A DNA stretch of 64,000 nt from Streptomyces bacillaris (GCF_003268675.1 NZ_CP029378.1:6200001-6264000), one strand, 5' to 3'; positions 20,153-28,915 are shown, counted from the first letter of the stretch. The notes: generated by a model not told the origin, from the sequence alone. A program made the numbers and translations.

Positions 20153-21079
20153 ATGACCCCACCCACCACCGGACGGCTCTGCGCGGGCCGCGTCGTCGCC
20201 GTCACCGGCGCCGGACGCGGCCTCGGCCGGGCCCACGCACTCGCCTTCGCCGCCGAGGGCGCCCGGGTCGTCGTCAACGACCTCGGCGTCGGGCCCGGCG
20301 GCGACGGCACCTCCGCCGGACCCGCCCGCCGGGTCGTCGAGGAGATCGCGGCGGCGGGCGGCGAAGCGGTCGTCCACGACGGGGACATCGCCACCACCGA
20401 GGGCGCCGCCTCCCTCGTCACCACCACGCTGGACGCCTTCGGCAGGCTCGACACCCTGGTCAACAACGCGGGCTTCCTGCGCGACCGGATGCTGGTCAAC
20501 CTGGACGAGGACGACTGGGACGCGGTGATGCGCGTCCATCTCAAGGGCCATTTCCTGCCGTTGAAGCACGCGGCGGCCCACTGGCGGTCCGAGGCCAAGG
20601 CGGGCCGCCCGCCCGTCGCCCGGGTGATCAACACCAGCTCCGGCGCCGGACTCCTCGGCAGCGTCGGCCAGGGCAACTACGCGGCGGCCAAGGCCGGAAT
20701 CGTCGCCCTCACCCTGGTCGCCGCCGCCGAGTTGGGCCGGTACGGAGTCCACGTCAACGCCCTCGCCCCGACCGCCCGGACCCGGATGACCGAGCAGACC
20801 TTCGCCGCGGCCATGGCGGCCCCGGGGGAGGGGGAGTTCGACGCGATGGCCCCCGAGAACGTCTCGCCCCTCGTCGTCTGGCTCGGCTCCACCGCCAGCG
20901 ACGGCGTGACCGGCCGCGTCTTCGAGGCCGAGGCGGGCCGCATCACCGTCATGGAGGGCTGGCGCCCCGGCCCCACCGACGACCGGGGCGCCCGCAGATC
21001 CCCGGCCGAGGCGGGGGAGACCGTACGCCGCCTGCTCGCGGAGGCACGGGCGCCGGAGCGGGTGTACGGGGCGTCGTAG
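20153..21079 (+). CDS. SDR-family dehydrogenase of the steroid cluster (Rv3548c-like)
   Basis: 308-aa short-chain dehydrogenase: TGAGRGLGRAHALAFAAEGA cofactor loop, VVNDLGVGPGGDG insert as in peroxisomal multifunctional-enzyme-type 3-hydroxyacyl-CoA dehydrogenases, NNAGFLRDRM, NTSSGAG with Ser and NYAAAKAG with Tyr/Lys. This subtype oxidises 3-hydroxyacyl-CoA esters. In M. tuberculosis an SDR of this size (Rv3548c) is next to echA20-ipdAB. ATG 20153 follows GGGAG by 6 bases. Diverges from echA20 across the shared candidate operator, so it is probably KstR2-controlled too. Confidence 0.85.
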   Translation: MTPPTTGRLCAGRVVAVTGAGRGLGRAHALAFAAEGARVVVNDLGVGPGGDGTSAGPARRVVEEIAAAGGEAVVHDGDIATTEGAASLVTTTLDAFGRLDTLVNNAGFLRDRMLVNLDEDDWDAVMRVHLKGHFLPLKHAAAHWRSEAKAGRPPVARVINTSSGAGLLGSVGQGNYAAAKAGIVALTLVAAAELGRYGVHVNALAPTARTRMTEQTFAAAMAAPGEGEFDAMAPENVSPLVVWLGSTASDGVTGRVFEAEAGRITVMEGWRPGPTDDRGARRSPAEAGETVRRLLAEARAPERVYGAS

Positions 21080-21178
21080 CCCTCGTACGCCCGCTGTCCT
21101 GTGGGGTGCCGCAGGTTATTCGCTTGCGCGGGCGTGCGGGCGCCCGGTATCCAGCACAGGACACCCGAGGAGCGCACG

Positions 21179-22593
21179 ATGACGTGGCACGACCCCGGCC
21201 CCGGCGCCGGCCCCGCCCCCCTGAACGAGTTCTGCTGGATGGACCTCAAGACCCACGACCCCTCCGGCGCCGCCGCCTTCTTCTCCTCGGTGCTCGGCTG
21301 GGACTTCGCCGTGGACGAGGAGGACTGGCGCAAGGCCGTCATGATCTCCGCCGGGCGCCACCGCATCGGCGGCGTGAGCGACCTCGCGCAGCCGGTCTAC
21401 CCCCGGGGACCCCCGCCCACATCGCCTGCTACCTGGCGGTCGACGACGTGGACGCCCGCACGGCTGTGGCGGCGGAGAACGGGGCGCAGATCGTCGTTCC
21501 GCCGTTCGACGCGGGGGATCGGGGGCGCATCGCCACACTGATCGACCCGGTGGGCGCCGCCTTCTCCCTCTGGCGGCCGCAGGGGTTCCCAGGGTGGCCG
21601 GTGCCGTCCCCGTACGAGGCCGGAGCCCTTCCCCATCACGCGGTCCTGGCCTGCGAAGACCCCGAGCGGGCCGAACACTTCTACGCGGTGACAGTCGGGG
21701 CCCCGCTCGCCCGGGCCGCTTTCCGCAAGGCATCCATCGCCACCCCGCCGCGGTGGGAACCGGTCGTCGCCGTGGCCGATCCGGAAGGTGTCGCCGCCCG
21801 GGCCTGTGCCCACGGAGGGGAGTTCATCCCCGACGCCGAGGGCCCGGCGCGGCTGCGGAGCCCGGAGGGACTGACCTTCCGTGTCCAGGCCGCCCATGGC
21901 GCCGAGGCCGTGGAGGCCGCTCAGGCCGCTCAAGGTGCTCGGTCCGCCCAGTCCGACCAGGCCGCAGGGGCCGCCCGGGGCACCCAGGCAGCACTGGCCA
22001 CCCGGACCTCATCCGCCGCCCGCACCTCCCCCGTCTTCCTGGAGACCGACCGCCTCCGCCTGCGCCCCTTCACGGCCGCCGATGCCCCTCACCTGCTAGC
22101 CCTCGACAACGACCCCGAGGTCATGCGGTACATCAACGGCGGCCGCCCCGTCGGCGCCGACGACATCCGGGAGAGGTCCCTGCCCCGGCTCCTCCACGAC
22201 CACCCGTGCACCGGGACCCGGGGGTTCTGGGCGGCGGAGGAGAAGGCCACCGGCACCTTCCTCGGCTGGTTCGAGCTGCGGCCCCTGGCCGACCACGACC
22301 CCGCCGTCGTCGAGCTGGGCTACCGCCTCAACCGGGCTTCCTGGGGCCGTGGTTACGCCACCGAGGGCGCCAGGGCCCTGATCCGCAAGGGGTTCACCGA
22401 CCTCGGGGCCGAGCGCGTGACCGCCAACACCATGGCCGTCAACGCGGCCTCCCGGCGGGTGATGGAGAAGGCCGGTCTCACCTTCCTCCGCGCCTACACC
22501 GACGAGTGGCCCGACGCCATCGAGGGCTCGGAGCACGGAGAGGTGGAGTACGTCCTCACTCGTGAGGAGTGGGGGAACCGCCGCCCGGCGTAG
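21179..22593 (+). pseudogene. VOC (glyoxalase-like) - GNAT acetyltransferase fusion with a frameshift
   Basis: Reading starts at ATG 21179 (GAGGAG upstream) with a VOC domain: NEFCWMDLKTHDPSGAAAFFSSVLGW. After DLAQPVY (about 21400) the match moves to the next frame: GTPAHIACYLAVDDVDART, then a second VOC half (HHAVLACEDPERAEHFYAV), an Ala/Gln-rich linker of about 45 residues, and a complete GNAT acetyltransferase (LETDRLRLRPFTAADAP, ELGYRLNRASWGRGYATEGARALIRKGF, VNAASRRVMEKAGL). One extra C in the CCCCC run at about 21401-21406 would restore one 472-codon frame. Could be a real mutation, a sequencing error, or two genes; no start codon with a ribosome-binding site is visible before the GNAT part. 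Last 38 bp overlap the convergent ankyrin gene. Confidence 0.75.
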
Positions 22594-23404
22594 CACCTGG
22601 GGCACCTGAAGCACCCGGGGCACCCGAGGCGTCTGCGGCACCCCGGGCGCCCGGAGCGCCCTCCAGCAGCGCCGCGATCTCCGCGTGCCCCGTGTGCAGG
22701 TCCGCCCCCGCCGCCGGTACCCCGTCCCGCAGCAGCTCCACGGTCACCGTCTCCTCGCCGTCGACCTGGTCGCGGCGGACCATCGCGTCGAGCCCGGGGC
22801 CGTACGCCTCCTCCAGCCGCCGCAGCAGCTCCCGCTCCACGTCCACCCCGGCCAGCCGCCGCGCCTCGGCAAGGGCCGCGCCCACCACTGCCTCCTGGCC
22901 CGCGGCCCCCGCCCCGTACGCCAGCAGCGCCCGCACCGTCCGCGGCGAACCGCGCTGCGCGCCCAGGACCAGCATCGGCTCCCCCTGCGGACCGGGCAGC
23001 AGCGGGTCCGCGCCCCCGGCGAGCAGCGCCTCCACCGTCGCGGCGCGGCCCAGCCCCACCGCCCAGCGCAGCGCCGTGAACCCGAACTCCTCGCGCAGAT
23101 CCGGCCGCGCTCCGGCCGACAGCAGTGCCCGCACCACCTCGGTGTGGCCGCCGCACGCCGCCCCGCAGAGCGGCAGGTCGCTCCCCTCGGGGCCGCTCGC
23201 CCGGTCGGGGGCGGCCCCGGCCGCCAGCAGCAGCCGTACCGCCCCCGGCCGGTCGTGGACCGCCGCCAGATAGAGCGCCGTCGTGCCCTCCTCGTCGCTC
23301 GACTCGGCCCGCGCACCGGCGCGCAGGGCCCGTACGACAGCGTCGTCGTCCTCGTACAGCGCGTCGAACAGGCTTGGTTCGTCCCTGATCGGCTCGTTCG
23401 TCAT
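22556..23404 (-). CDS. Ankyrin-repeat protein
   Basis: 282 aa. About five ankyrin repeats between residues 10 and 165, recognised by GTTALYLAAVHDRPGAVRLLLAAGAAPD, LPLCGAACGGHTEVVRALLSAGARPD and FTALRWAVGLGRAATVEALLAGGADP. A helical region follows, and the C terminus is a collagen-like Gly-Ala-Pro stretch (GAPGASGAPGA) that overlaps the end of the convergent VOC-GNAT gene. No signal peptide, so cytoplasmic protein-binding role is likely; partner unknown. Confidence 0.9.
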   Translation of the reverse strand: MTNEPIRDEPSLFDALYEDDDAVVRALRAGARAESSDEEGTTALYLAAVHDRPGAVRLLLAAGAAPDRASGPEGSDLPLCGAACGGHTEVVRALLSAGARPDLREEFGFTALRWAVGLGRAATVEALLAGGADPLLPGPQGEPMLVLGAQRGSPRTVRALLAYGAGAAGQEAVVGAALAEARRLAGVDVERELLRRLEEAYGPGLDAMVRRDQVDGEETVTVELLRDGVPAAGADLHTGHAEIAALLEGAPGARGAADASGAPGASGAPGATPGGGSPTPHE

Positions 23405-23434
23405 GCTTCGACCCTACGGTGGCCGAAACCATGC

Positions 23435-24337
23435 CTACGTGTCGCACTCCAGCCGGGTCCGGCACAGCCCGCACCGGGCCGTGACCCGGCCCCGGACGGG
23501 GAGCCGGATGCGCTGGTGGCAGGTGGGGCACGGGAAGGAGACCCGCAGCTCCGTGCCACCGGTCTCGAAGGCGTACGGAACAGTCGGGTCCGCGACCGTG
23601 CCGGGGTGGTCCTGGGCGTACCGCCGGTCCTTCGCGTACCGCCGCCGTCCCGCCCAGCCGGCCGCCGTCAGCGGGGGCCTGCGCAGATCGTGCAGCGCCT
23701 GCGCCCGGCCCTTGGTGTAGGCGGTGTACGCCTGCGGGCTGGTGAACCAGGGCGAGGGGTCCTCGTCGAAGACCAGCGCCCGCTTGGCCAGGACGTACCC
23801 GAACTCCTCCGGGGTGAGGTAGCCCAGCTTCTGCCGGGAGACGGCGTCCTCCCGGAAGGCGTCCAGCAGCAGCCACCCCGCGCCGAGGTACGCGGTCACC
23901 GTGTCGGTCAGGATCTCGTTGGCGCGGGTGCCGGGGAACTCCAGGCCGAGTCGGTGCAGCAGGACATGGGTGATCTCGTGTGCGAGCGCCGCGCCGATGT
24001 CCCTGCGGTGGGTGCGGAACCGGTCGTTCAGCTCGATGAAGTACTCGGGGCCCGCCGCCAGTTCCACGCTCGCCGCGTGCTCCATCGTGCGGAAGCCGAC
24101 GACCATGCGGGCGTCGGGGAGGCGCAGGTGCTGGACCAGGGCCCGGGCCACCCGCTGGGCGCCGAGATGGAGATCGTCCGTGTCGGAGAAGGCGGCGTCG
24201 GCGGGGACGAGGCTGGTGCCGTAGGTGTGGACGCCGTCGGGGGAGAGCCGCCGGTAGAGCGCGGTGATCGCGGACCGGACCGTGTCGAGATGCGGGAAGC
24301 CGTGGACGACCGGTGTGCCCGGACTGCCGTTGCCCAC
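23435..24337 (-). CDS. HExxH zinc metalloprotein with C-terminal zinc ribbon
   Basis: 300 aa. ALAHEITHVLLHRLG (about residues 115-129) is a zincin HExxH motif, and ILTDTVTAYLGAGW downstream supplies a possible third ligand and Met-turn-like region. The C terminus has a four-Cys zinc ribbon (CPTC..CGLC). No signal peptide is visible from the GTG start at 24337, so it appears cytoplasmic. Start is uncertain; an upstream in-frame ATG near 24411 would add about 25 residues of low-complexity sequence. I do not recognise a named family. Divergent from the trypsin gene across a repeat-containing gap. Confidence 0.8.
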   Translation of the reverse strand: MGNGSPGTPVVHGFPHLDTVRSAITALYRRLSPDGVHTYGTSLVPADAAFSDTDDLHLGAQRVARALVQHLRLPDARMVVGFRTMEHAASVELAAGPEYFIELNDRFRTHRRDIGAALAHEITHVLLHRLGLEFPGTRANEILTDTVTAYLGAGWLLLDAFREDAVSRQKLGYLTPEEFGYVLAKRALVFDEDPSPWFTSPQAYTAYTKGRAQALHDLRRPPLTAAGWAGRRRYAKDRRYAQDHPGTVADPTVPYAFETGGTELRVSFPCPTCHQRIRLPVRGRVTARCGLCRTRLECDT

Positions 24338-24638
24338 GTCCGTACCCCCATCCGCACCCTGCGCGGAACCCCCGCCCGCGACGGACCTCCACTGTAGGCG
24401 GGGGGACATCGCGCGCGGGGGAGACGCGACCGCCCGCCGGGAGGAGGCGACCGCCTGCCGGAGGAAGCGACCGCCCGCCGGGGGAGGGAAGTGGTCGCCC
24501 GTGAACCTGGCCGAAAAGTGCGCCTTGTGGCGGCGGTCACCGGCTCCCGATAATCGGATCACCTTGACGGGTGCATGACGAATGCCGGTGTGTCCCGTCC
24601 TGGTTCCCACAGCAACCCCCCACGAAAGCAGGCAAACC
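24338..24638. other. Intergenic region between metalloprotein and trypsin genes
   Basis: 301 bp with three direct copies of a 20-21-bp unit (24426-24486) and a somewhat AT-richer stretch near 24550-24600 (GATAATCGGATCACC) that could hold the trypsin promoter. No clear operator was found. Confidence 0.5.
24426..24486. repeat. Three tandem 20-21-bp repeats
   Basis: Unit GCGACCGCCCGCCGGGAGGAG at 24426-24446, GCGACCGCCTGCCGGAGGAA at 24447-24466 and GCGACCGCCCGCCGGGGGAG from 24467. Lies in the gap between two divergent genes. Confidence 0.75.
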
Positions 24639-25418
24639 GTGAAGCAGCTTCTGCGTGCGCTGAAGAGATGTTCCGTCGTCGTCGCCACCGTCGCGATCGC
24701 CGTCGTCGGCCTCCAGCCCGTCACCGCCTCGGCCGCCCCCAACCCCGTCGTCGGCGGAACCCGTGCCGCCCAGGGCGAGTTCCCCTTCATGGTCCGGCTC
24801 TCCATGGGCTGCGGCGGCTCCCTCTACGCCAAGGACATCGTCCTCACCGCCGCCCACTGCGTGAACGGATCGGGCAACAACACCTCGATCACCGCCACCG
24901 GAGGCGTCGTCGACCTCCAGTCGCCCAACGCCGTCAAGGTCCGCTCGACCAAGGTCCTGCGCGCCCCCGGCTACAACGGCAGCGGCAAGGACTGGGCGCT
25001 GATCAAGCTCGCCCAGCCCATCAACCAGCCCACCCTCAAGATCGCCACCACCACCGCGTACAACCAGGGCACCTTCACCGTCGCCGGCTGGGGCGCCAAC
25101 CGCGAGGGCGGCAGCCAGCAGCGCTACCTGCTCAAGGCCAACGTCCCGTTCGTCTCGGACGCCGCCTGCCGCGCCGCCTACGGCAACGAGCTGATCGCCA
25201 ACGAGGAGATCTGCGCCGGCTACCCCGACACGGGCGGCATCGACACCTGCCAGGGTGACTCCGGCGGCCCGATGTTCCGCAAGGACAACGCCAACGAGTG
25301 GGTCCAGGTCGGCATCGTCAGCTGGGGTTACGGCTGCGCCCGGCCCGGCTACCCCGGCGTCTACGCCGAGGTCTCGACCTTCGCCTCCGCCATCGCCTCG
25401 GCAGCCGCCACACTCTGA
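24639..25418 (+). CDS. sprT: Secreted trypsin-like serine protease (S. griseus trypsin type)
   Basis: 259-aa pre-pro-protease of chymotrypsin fold. Residues 1-32 are a Sec signal peptide ending TASA, followed by a very short propeptide APNP and the mature N terminus VVGGTRAAQGEFPFMV (Val37). Catalytic triad His73 (TAAHC), Asp118 (KDWALIKL), Ser208 (GDSGGP); Asp202 in IDTCQGDSGG gives trypsin specificity for Arg/Lys. Six cysteines for three disulfides. From memory the mature part is nearly identical to S. griseus trypsin, also a 259-aa precursor. GTG 24639 was chosen on that length. In S. griseus sprT is under AdpA/A-factor control. Confidence 0.96.
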   Translation: MKQLLRALKRCSVVVATVAIAVVGLQPVTASAAPNPVVGGTRAAQGEFPFMVRLSMGCGGSLYAKDIVLTAAHCVNGSGNNTSITATGGVVDLQSPNAVKVRSTKVLRAPGYNGSGKDWALIKLAQPINQPTLKIATTTAYNQGTFTVAGWGANREGGSQQRYLLKANVPFVSDAACRAAYGNELIANEEICAGYPDTGGIDTCQGDSGGPMFRKDNANEWVQVGIVSWGYGCARPGYPGVYAEVSTFASAIASAAATL

Positions 25419-25474
25419 CCCCGGTACCGGCCCCCGCGCCGGAACCGGTGAGTGACCGTCACGGCTGAACCACC

Positions 25475-25509
25475 CCGGGAGCGCCCGAGCACCCCACGGG
25501 CGCTCCCGG
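25475..25509. terminator. Bidirectional terminator between sprT and beta-galactosidase genes
   Basis: CCGGGAGCGCCCG / CGGGCGCTCCCGG, 13-bp perfect stem with a 9-base loop, between two convergent stops. Confidence 0.8.
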
Positions 25510-25515
25510 TCCGGG

Positions 25516-27420
25516 TCAGGGAGTGGCGCTTCGTACAGGTGTTCCCGGCCCCAGCTCCACCCATGCCTCCCCCGCACCCTCCAGCTCCAGCACCCACAGC
25601 TCGTTCACCCCGTCGGCGCCCCGACGCAGCACCGGCCCCGGTACGTACAGCGTCTCCTGCGGGCCCGCCGACCAGTACCGACCCAGGCAGAAGCCGTTCA
25701 CCCAGACGAAGCCGCGCGTCCAGCCGGGCAGCCGCAGCCCCGCGTGGTCCACGCCCTCCGGCCCGCCGATGGTGAACGTTCCCCGGAACAGGCCGGTCGC
25801 TCCTGCCCCTTCCGGTACCGGCCCGAACGGCACCCCCGCTACCGCGCCCGCCTCCTCGAAGGCGTCCAGCCGCAGCCCCCGGGCCCGTACGCCGTGCAGA
25901 TACTGGCGCTCGTGCAGTACCCCGCCCGTGATCCCCTTCGGCTCACCCAGGCGCGGCCCGTAGTTGACCCGGCCCAGCGACTCCACCCACAGCTTCACCT
26001 CCGCCGGACCCGCCACCGGCTCGGCCAGCGTGGGGCGCTCCTCGGTCAGCACTCCCGCCCGGATCCCGTCCACGTACACCACGGCCCGGTCCCGCAACCC
26101 GGCGGCGGTCAGCGGGTACGGGATGCGCGGCCCCGGCACCGATACCCGGTAGCGCACCAGCCCCCGGCCCACCCCCAGCTCCTCGAAGGTCGGAGCCACC
26201 CCCGACTCCGGCCGCTCCGGTCCCTCCAGACCTTCCGGACCCGACGGCTCCTCAACTCCGTCCGACCCCTCCAGGCTCTCCGGCCCCTCCAGGCCCTCGG
26301 GCCCCGACGGCCCCTCCGGATTGCCCAGCGCCTCCAGTACGTCGTCGAGCCCGGCCCACCCGTCCAGCTCCACCCGCACCGGCGGCCCGGCCAACCCCCT
26401 CGGCTCCGGCGGCAGCGCGGGCAACGGGCCCTCCGCGTAGGCCTCCAGCACCTTCCGGAACAGGTGGAACTTCTCCGTGGCCCGCCCGTACTCGTCGACC
26501 GGCGCGTCGTAGTCGTACGACGTCACCGTCGGCTGGAACTCCCCGTCCTGCACCGGGCCGCCCCGGTTCGCCCCCGCCCACCCCGCGAAGTTCGTCCCGC
26601 CGTGAGCCATGTAGATGTTCACCGACGCCCCGCACTCCAGGACCTCCCGCAGCGCCTCGGCCGCCTCCCCCGGATCCCGTACGACCGGCTCCGCACCCCA
26701 GTGGTCGAACCAGCCGCACCAGAACTCCATGCACATCAGCGGCCCCTCCGGCTGATGGCGGCGCAGGACGTCGAACCCCTCCCGCGCGCCCGAGCCGAAG
26801 TTCGCCGTGGCCAGCAGACCGGGCACCGAGCCGCCCGTCAGCATGTGGTCCTCCGGCCCGTCCGACGTGAACAGCGGAACCGACACCCCGCACTCCCGCA
26901 ACAGCCCCGCCAGCCACTCCAGATACACGGCGTCCGAGCCGTAACTCCCGTACTCGTTCTCCGCCTGGACCAGGATCACCGGACCGCCCCGGCCGATCTC
27001 CCGCTCGACGACCTGCGGCAGCAGCTCCCGGAACCACCGCTCCACCGCCGCCCGGTACCCGGCGTCCCGGGTCCGCACCCGCCGCCCGAACCGGCCCGTC
27101 ACCCAGACCGGCAGCCCGCCGTTCTCCCACTCGGCACAGATGTACGGACCCGGGCGCACGATCGCCCACAGCCCGGCCTCCCGGACCGCGTCCAGGAACC
27201 GGCCGAGCGCCCCCACGTCGCGGTAGACGCCCTCGCGCTCCTCGTGCAGATTCCACGGGACGTACGTCTCGACGCAGTTCAGCCCCATCGCCGCCAGCAT
27301 CGCCAGCCGGTGGCCCCACTGCTCCTCGTGCACCCGGAAGTAGTGCAGGGCACCCGACAGCAGCCGTACGGGCCTCCCGTCGAGCCGGAAGTGGTCGTCC
27401 CCCACGGTGAACTCGGACAT
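25516..27420 (-). CDS. GH35 beta-galactosidase
   Basis: 634 aa, glycoside hydrolase family 35. N-terminal TIM barrel: GALHYFRVHEEQWGHRL, ETYVPWNLHE, RPGPYICAEWENGGLP; acid/base Glu156 in QAENEYGSYGSD and nucleophile Glu232 in MCMEFWCGWFDHWG. C-terminal beta-sandwich domains end with GFVWVNGFCLGRYWSAGPQETLYVPGPVL, the galactose-binding-type module. No signal peptide, so intracellular. An insertion of about 50 residues near 395-445 is built from GPEGLEGPE-type tripeptide repeats. Start ATG 27420. Divergent from an AraC regulator that probably controls it. Confidence 0.94.
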   Translation of the reverse strand: MSEFTVGDDHFRLDGRPVRLLSGALHYFRVHEEQWGHRLAMLAAMGLNCVETYVPWNLHEEREGVYRDVGALGRFLDAVREAGLWAIVRPGPYICAEWENGGLPVWVTGRFGRRVRTRDAGYRAAVERWFRELLPQVVEREIGRGGPVILVQAENEYGSYGSDAVYLEWLAGLLRECGVSVPLFTSDGPEDHMLTGGSVPGLLATANFGSGAREGFDVLRRHQPEGPLMCMEFWCGWFDHWGAEPVVRDPGEAAEALREVLECGASVNIYMAHGGTNFAGWAGANRGGPVQDGEFQPTVTSYDYDAPVDEYGRATEKFHLFRKVLEAYAEGPLPALPPEPRGLAGPPVRVELDGWAGLDDVLEALGNPEGPSGPEGLEGPESLEGSDGVEEPSGPEGLEGPERPESGVAPTFEELGVGRGLVRYRVSVPGPRIPYPLTAAGLRDRAVVYVDGIRAGVLTEERPTLAEPVAGPAEVKLWVESLGRVNYGPRLGEPKGITGGVLHERQYLHGVRARGLRLDAFEEAGAVAGVPFGPVPEGAGATGLFRGTFTIGGPEGVDHAGLRLPGWTRGFVWVNGFCLGRYWSAGPQETLYVPGPVLRRGADGVNELWVLELEGAGEAWVELGPGTPVRSATP

Positions 27421-27563
27421 CGTGTACGTACGCTCCTGTGCTCGGCCCCGCCCGGCGGCCCCCGGGCGGATTGGTCCGACCACTTTCACCCCTGGCGCAC
27501 GCCCGGTCCATGGACAAAGATCGCTGCTGATTGGACGCAACGGACGCGACGGATGTCAGAAGC

Positions 27564-27590
27564 GTGGACGCCGTGGACGCCGTGGACGCC
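27564..27590. repeat. Three tandem copies of GTGGACGCC in the GH35-AraC promoter gap
   Basis: GTGGACGCC at 27564-27572, 27573-27581 and 27582-27590, followed by two looser copies (ACGGAAGCG, ACGGACGCA). Lies between the divergent starts at 27420 and 27634, close to the AraC start. Confidence 0.7.
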
Positions 27591-27633
27591 ACGGAAGCGA
27601 CGGACGCAGGGCCCCGGGAAGGAGCAGCGCACC

Positions 27634-28518
27634 ATGCCGAGCTACCACACCTGGATGCGGTTCTTCACCCCCAGCCCGCTCCACCACCGCCTCGGCCTCG
27701 TCTGCCTCGGCGTCGGCCTCCAGCACGGCGCGCTGCCCCCGGTCGGCCCCCGCACCCTGGACCACCACGTCGCCGTGATCGTCAACTCCGGCACCGGCTG
27801 GTTCGGCACCCCCGACGGACGCCGCACCCCCGTCACCGGCCCCACCCTCATCTGGCTCACCCCCGGCACCCCCCACCACTACGGCGCCGACCCCCACACC
27901 GGCTGGGACGAGAGCTTCGTCGACTTCACCGGCCCCGCCACCGCCACCTACACCGAGCTGGGCTGCATCGAACCCGACCGCCCTCTCGTCCCCCTCTCCG
28001 ACACCGCAGCCCCCCGCGCCGCCGTCGGCCGCATCGTGCGCGCCGCCCGCCGCGGCAACCCGCTGCTGGAGGTCGAGACCGCGGCCGCCGTCCACGAACT
28101 CCTGGTCTCCCTGCGCCGCGCCCGCGCCGACCTCGGCCCCGACGGCGACCCGGTCCTCCAGGCCCTCGCCCGTGACGCCTACCAGCCGCTCACCGTCGCC
28201 GAGCATGCCGCCAAGCACGGCATGACCCCCGCCGAACTCCGCACCGCCGTACGGCGCGGCGCCGGGTGCAGCCCCAAGGACTACCTGCTCACCATCCGCC
28301 TCGGCCGCGCCAAGGAACTCCTCGCCGCCACCGACCTCCCGGTGGCCGCCGTCGCCCGCCGCGTCGGCTACGACGACCCCGCCTACTTCTCCCGCCTCTT
28401 CGCCCGCCGCGTCGGCACCGCCCCCGTCCGCTTCCGCGAGCAGCAGGGGCGGAGCGTCCCCGGCGGCTGGAGCGACCGGGTGCCCGACCCCGACGACCCG
28501 CCGATGATCGGGCCGTGA
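27634..28518 (+). CDS. AraC-family transcriptional regulator
   Basis: 294 aa. N-terminal cupin-like sensing domain (DHHVAVIVNSGTGWFGTPDGRR, TPGTPHHYGADP) as in sugar-responsive AraC proteins, and a C-terminal pair of helix-turn-helices with GCSPKDYLLTIRLGRAKELL and VAAVARRVGYDDPAYFSRLFARRVGTAP, the family signature. ATG 27634 follows GGAAGGAG by about 9 bases; the long ORF upstream is a shadow of the GH35 gene. Divergent arrangement suggests it activates the beta-galactosidase gene in response to a galactoside. Confidence 0.92.
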   Translation: MPSYHTWMRFFTPSPLHHRLGLVCLGVGLQHGALPPVGPRTLDHHVAVIVNSGTGWFGTPDGRRTPVTGPTLIWLTPGTPHHYGADPHTGWDESFVDFTGPATATYTELGCIEPDRPLVPLSDTAAPRAAVGRIVRAARRGNPLLEVETAAAVHELLVSLRRARADLGPDGDPVLQALARDAYQPLTVAEHAAKHGMTPAELRTAVRRGAGCSPKDYLLTIRLGRAKELLAATDLPVAAVARRVGYDDPAYFSRLFARRVGTAPVRFREQQGRSVPGGWSDRVPDPDDPPMIGP

Positions 28519-28543
28519 GCGCGGACGTCTAAGCTCGCTGACC

Positions 28544-28915
28544 ATGAGTACGAGCGAGAACGACGCGCCCGCGTCCCAGCTGATCGACCCGGCCGTCCAG
28601 GCGGAGCTGAACCGGCTGCGCGAGTCCATCGACAACATCGACGCCGCCGTCGTCCATATGCTCGCCGAGCGCTTCAAGGCCACCCAGCAGGTCGGCCGCC
28701 TGAAGGCCGACCACCAGCTGCCGCCCGCCGACCCGGCCCGCGAGACCCGCCAGATCACCCGGCTGCGGCAGCTCGCTCAGAGCGCCAACCTGGACCCGGC
28801 GTTCGCCGAGAAGCTGCTGAACTTCATCATCGCGGAGGTCATCCGCCACCACGAGCGCATCGCGGAGGAGGCGGGAGGCACCACGGCTTCCGGGGCCCAG
28901 GCTTCCGGGTCCTAG
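28544..28915 (+). CDS. Chorismate mutase, AroQ type
   Basis: 123-aa helical chorismate mutase converting chorismate to prephenate for Phe/Tyr synthesis. Seen: LNRLRESIDNIDAAVVHMLAERFKATQQVGRLKADHQLPPADPAREtype helix 1 with the Arg and Lys active-site residues, then the AroQ helices 2-3 (NFIIAEVIRHHERI). The last 10 residues (TTASGAQASGS) are encoded by a 15-bp tandem repeat that also contains the stop codon. Starts 25 bp after the AraC gene, same strand. Confidence 0.9.
   Translation: MSTSENDAPASQLIDPAVQAELNRLRESIDNIDAAVVHMLAERFKATQQVGRLKADHQLPPADPARETRQITRLRQLAQSANLDPAFAEKLLNFIIAEVIRHHERIAEEAGGTTASGAQASGS

Noticed and set aside
24508..24517. AdpA-like site TGGCCGAAAA upstream of the trypsin gene
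   Set aside because: Two of ten positions disagree with TGGCSNGWWY; too weak to call although AdpA control is known for sprT in S. griseus.
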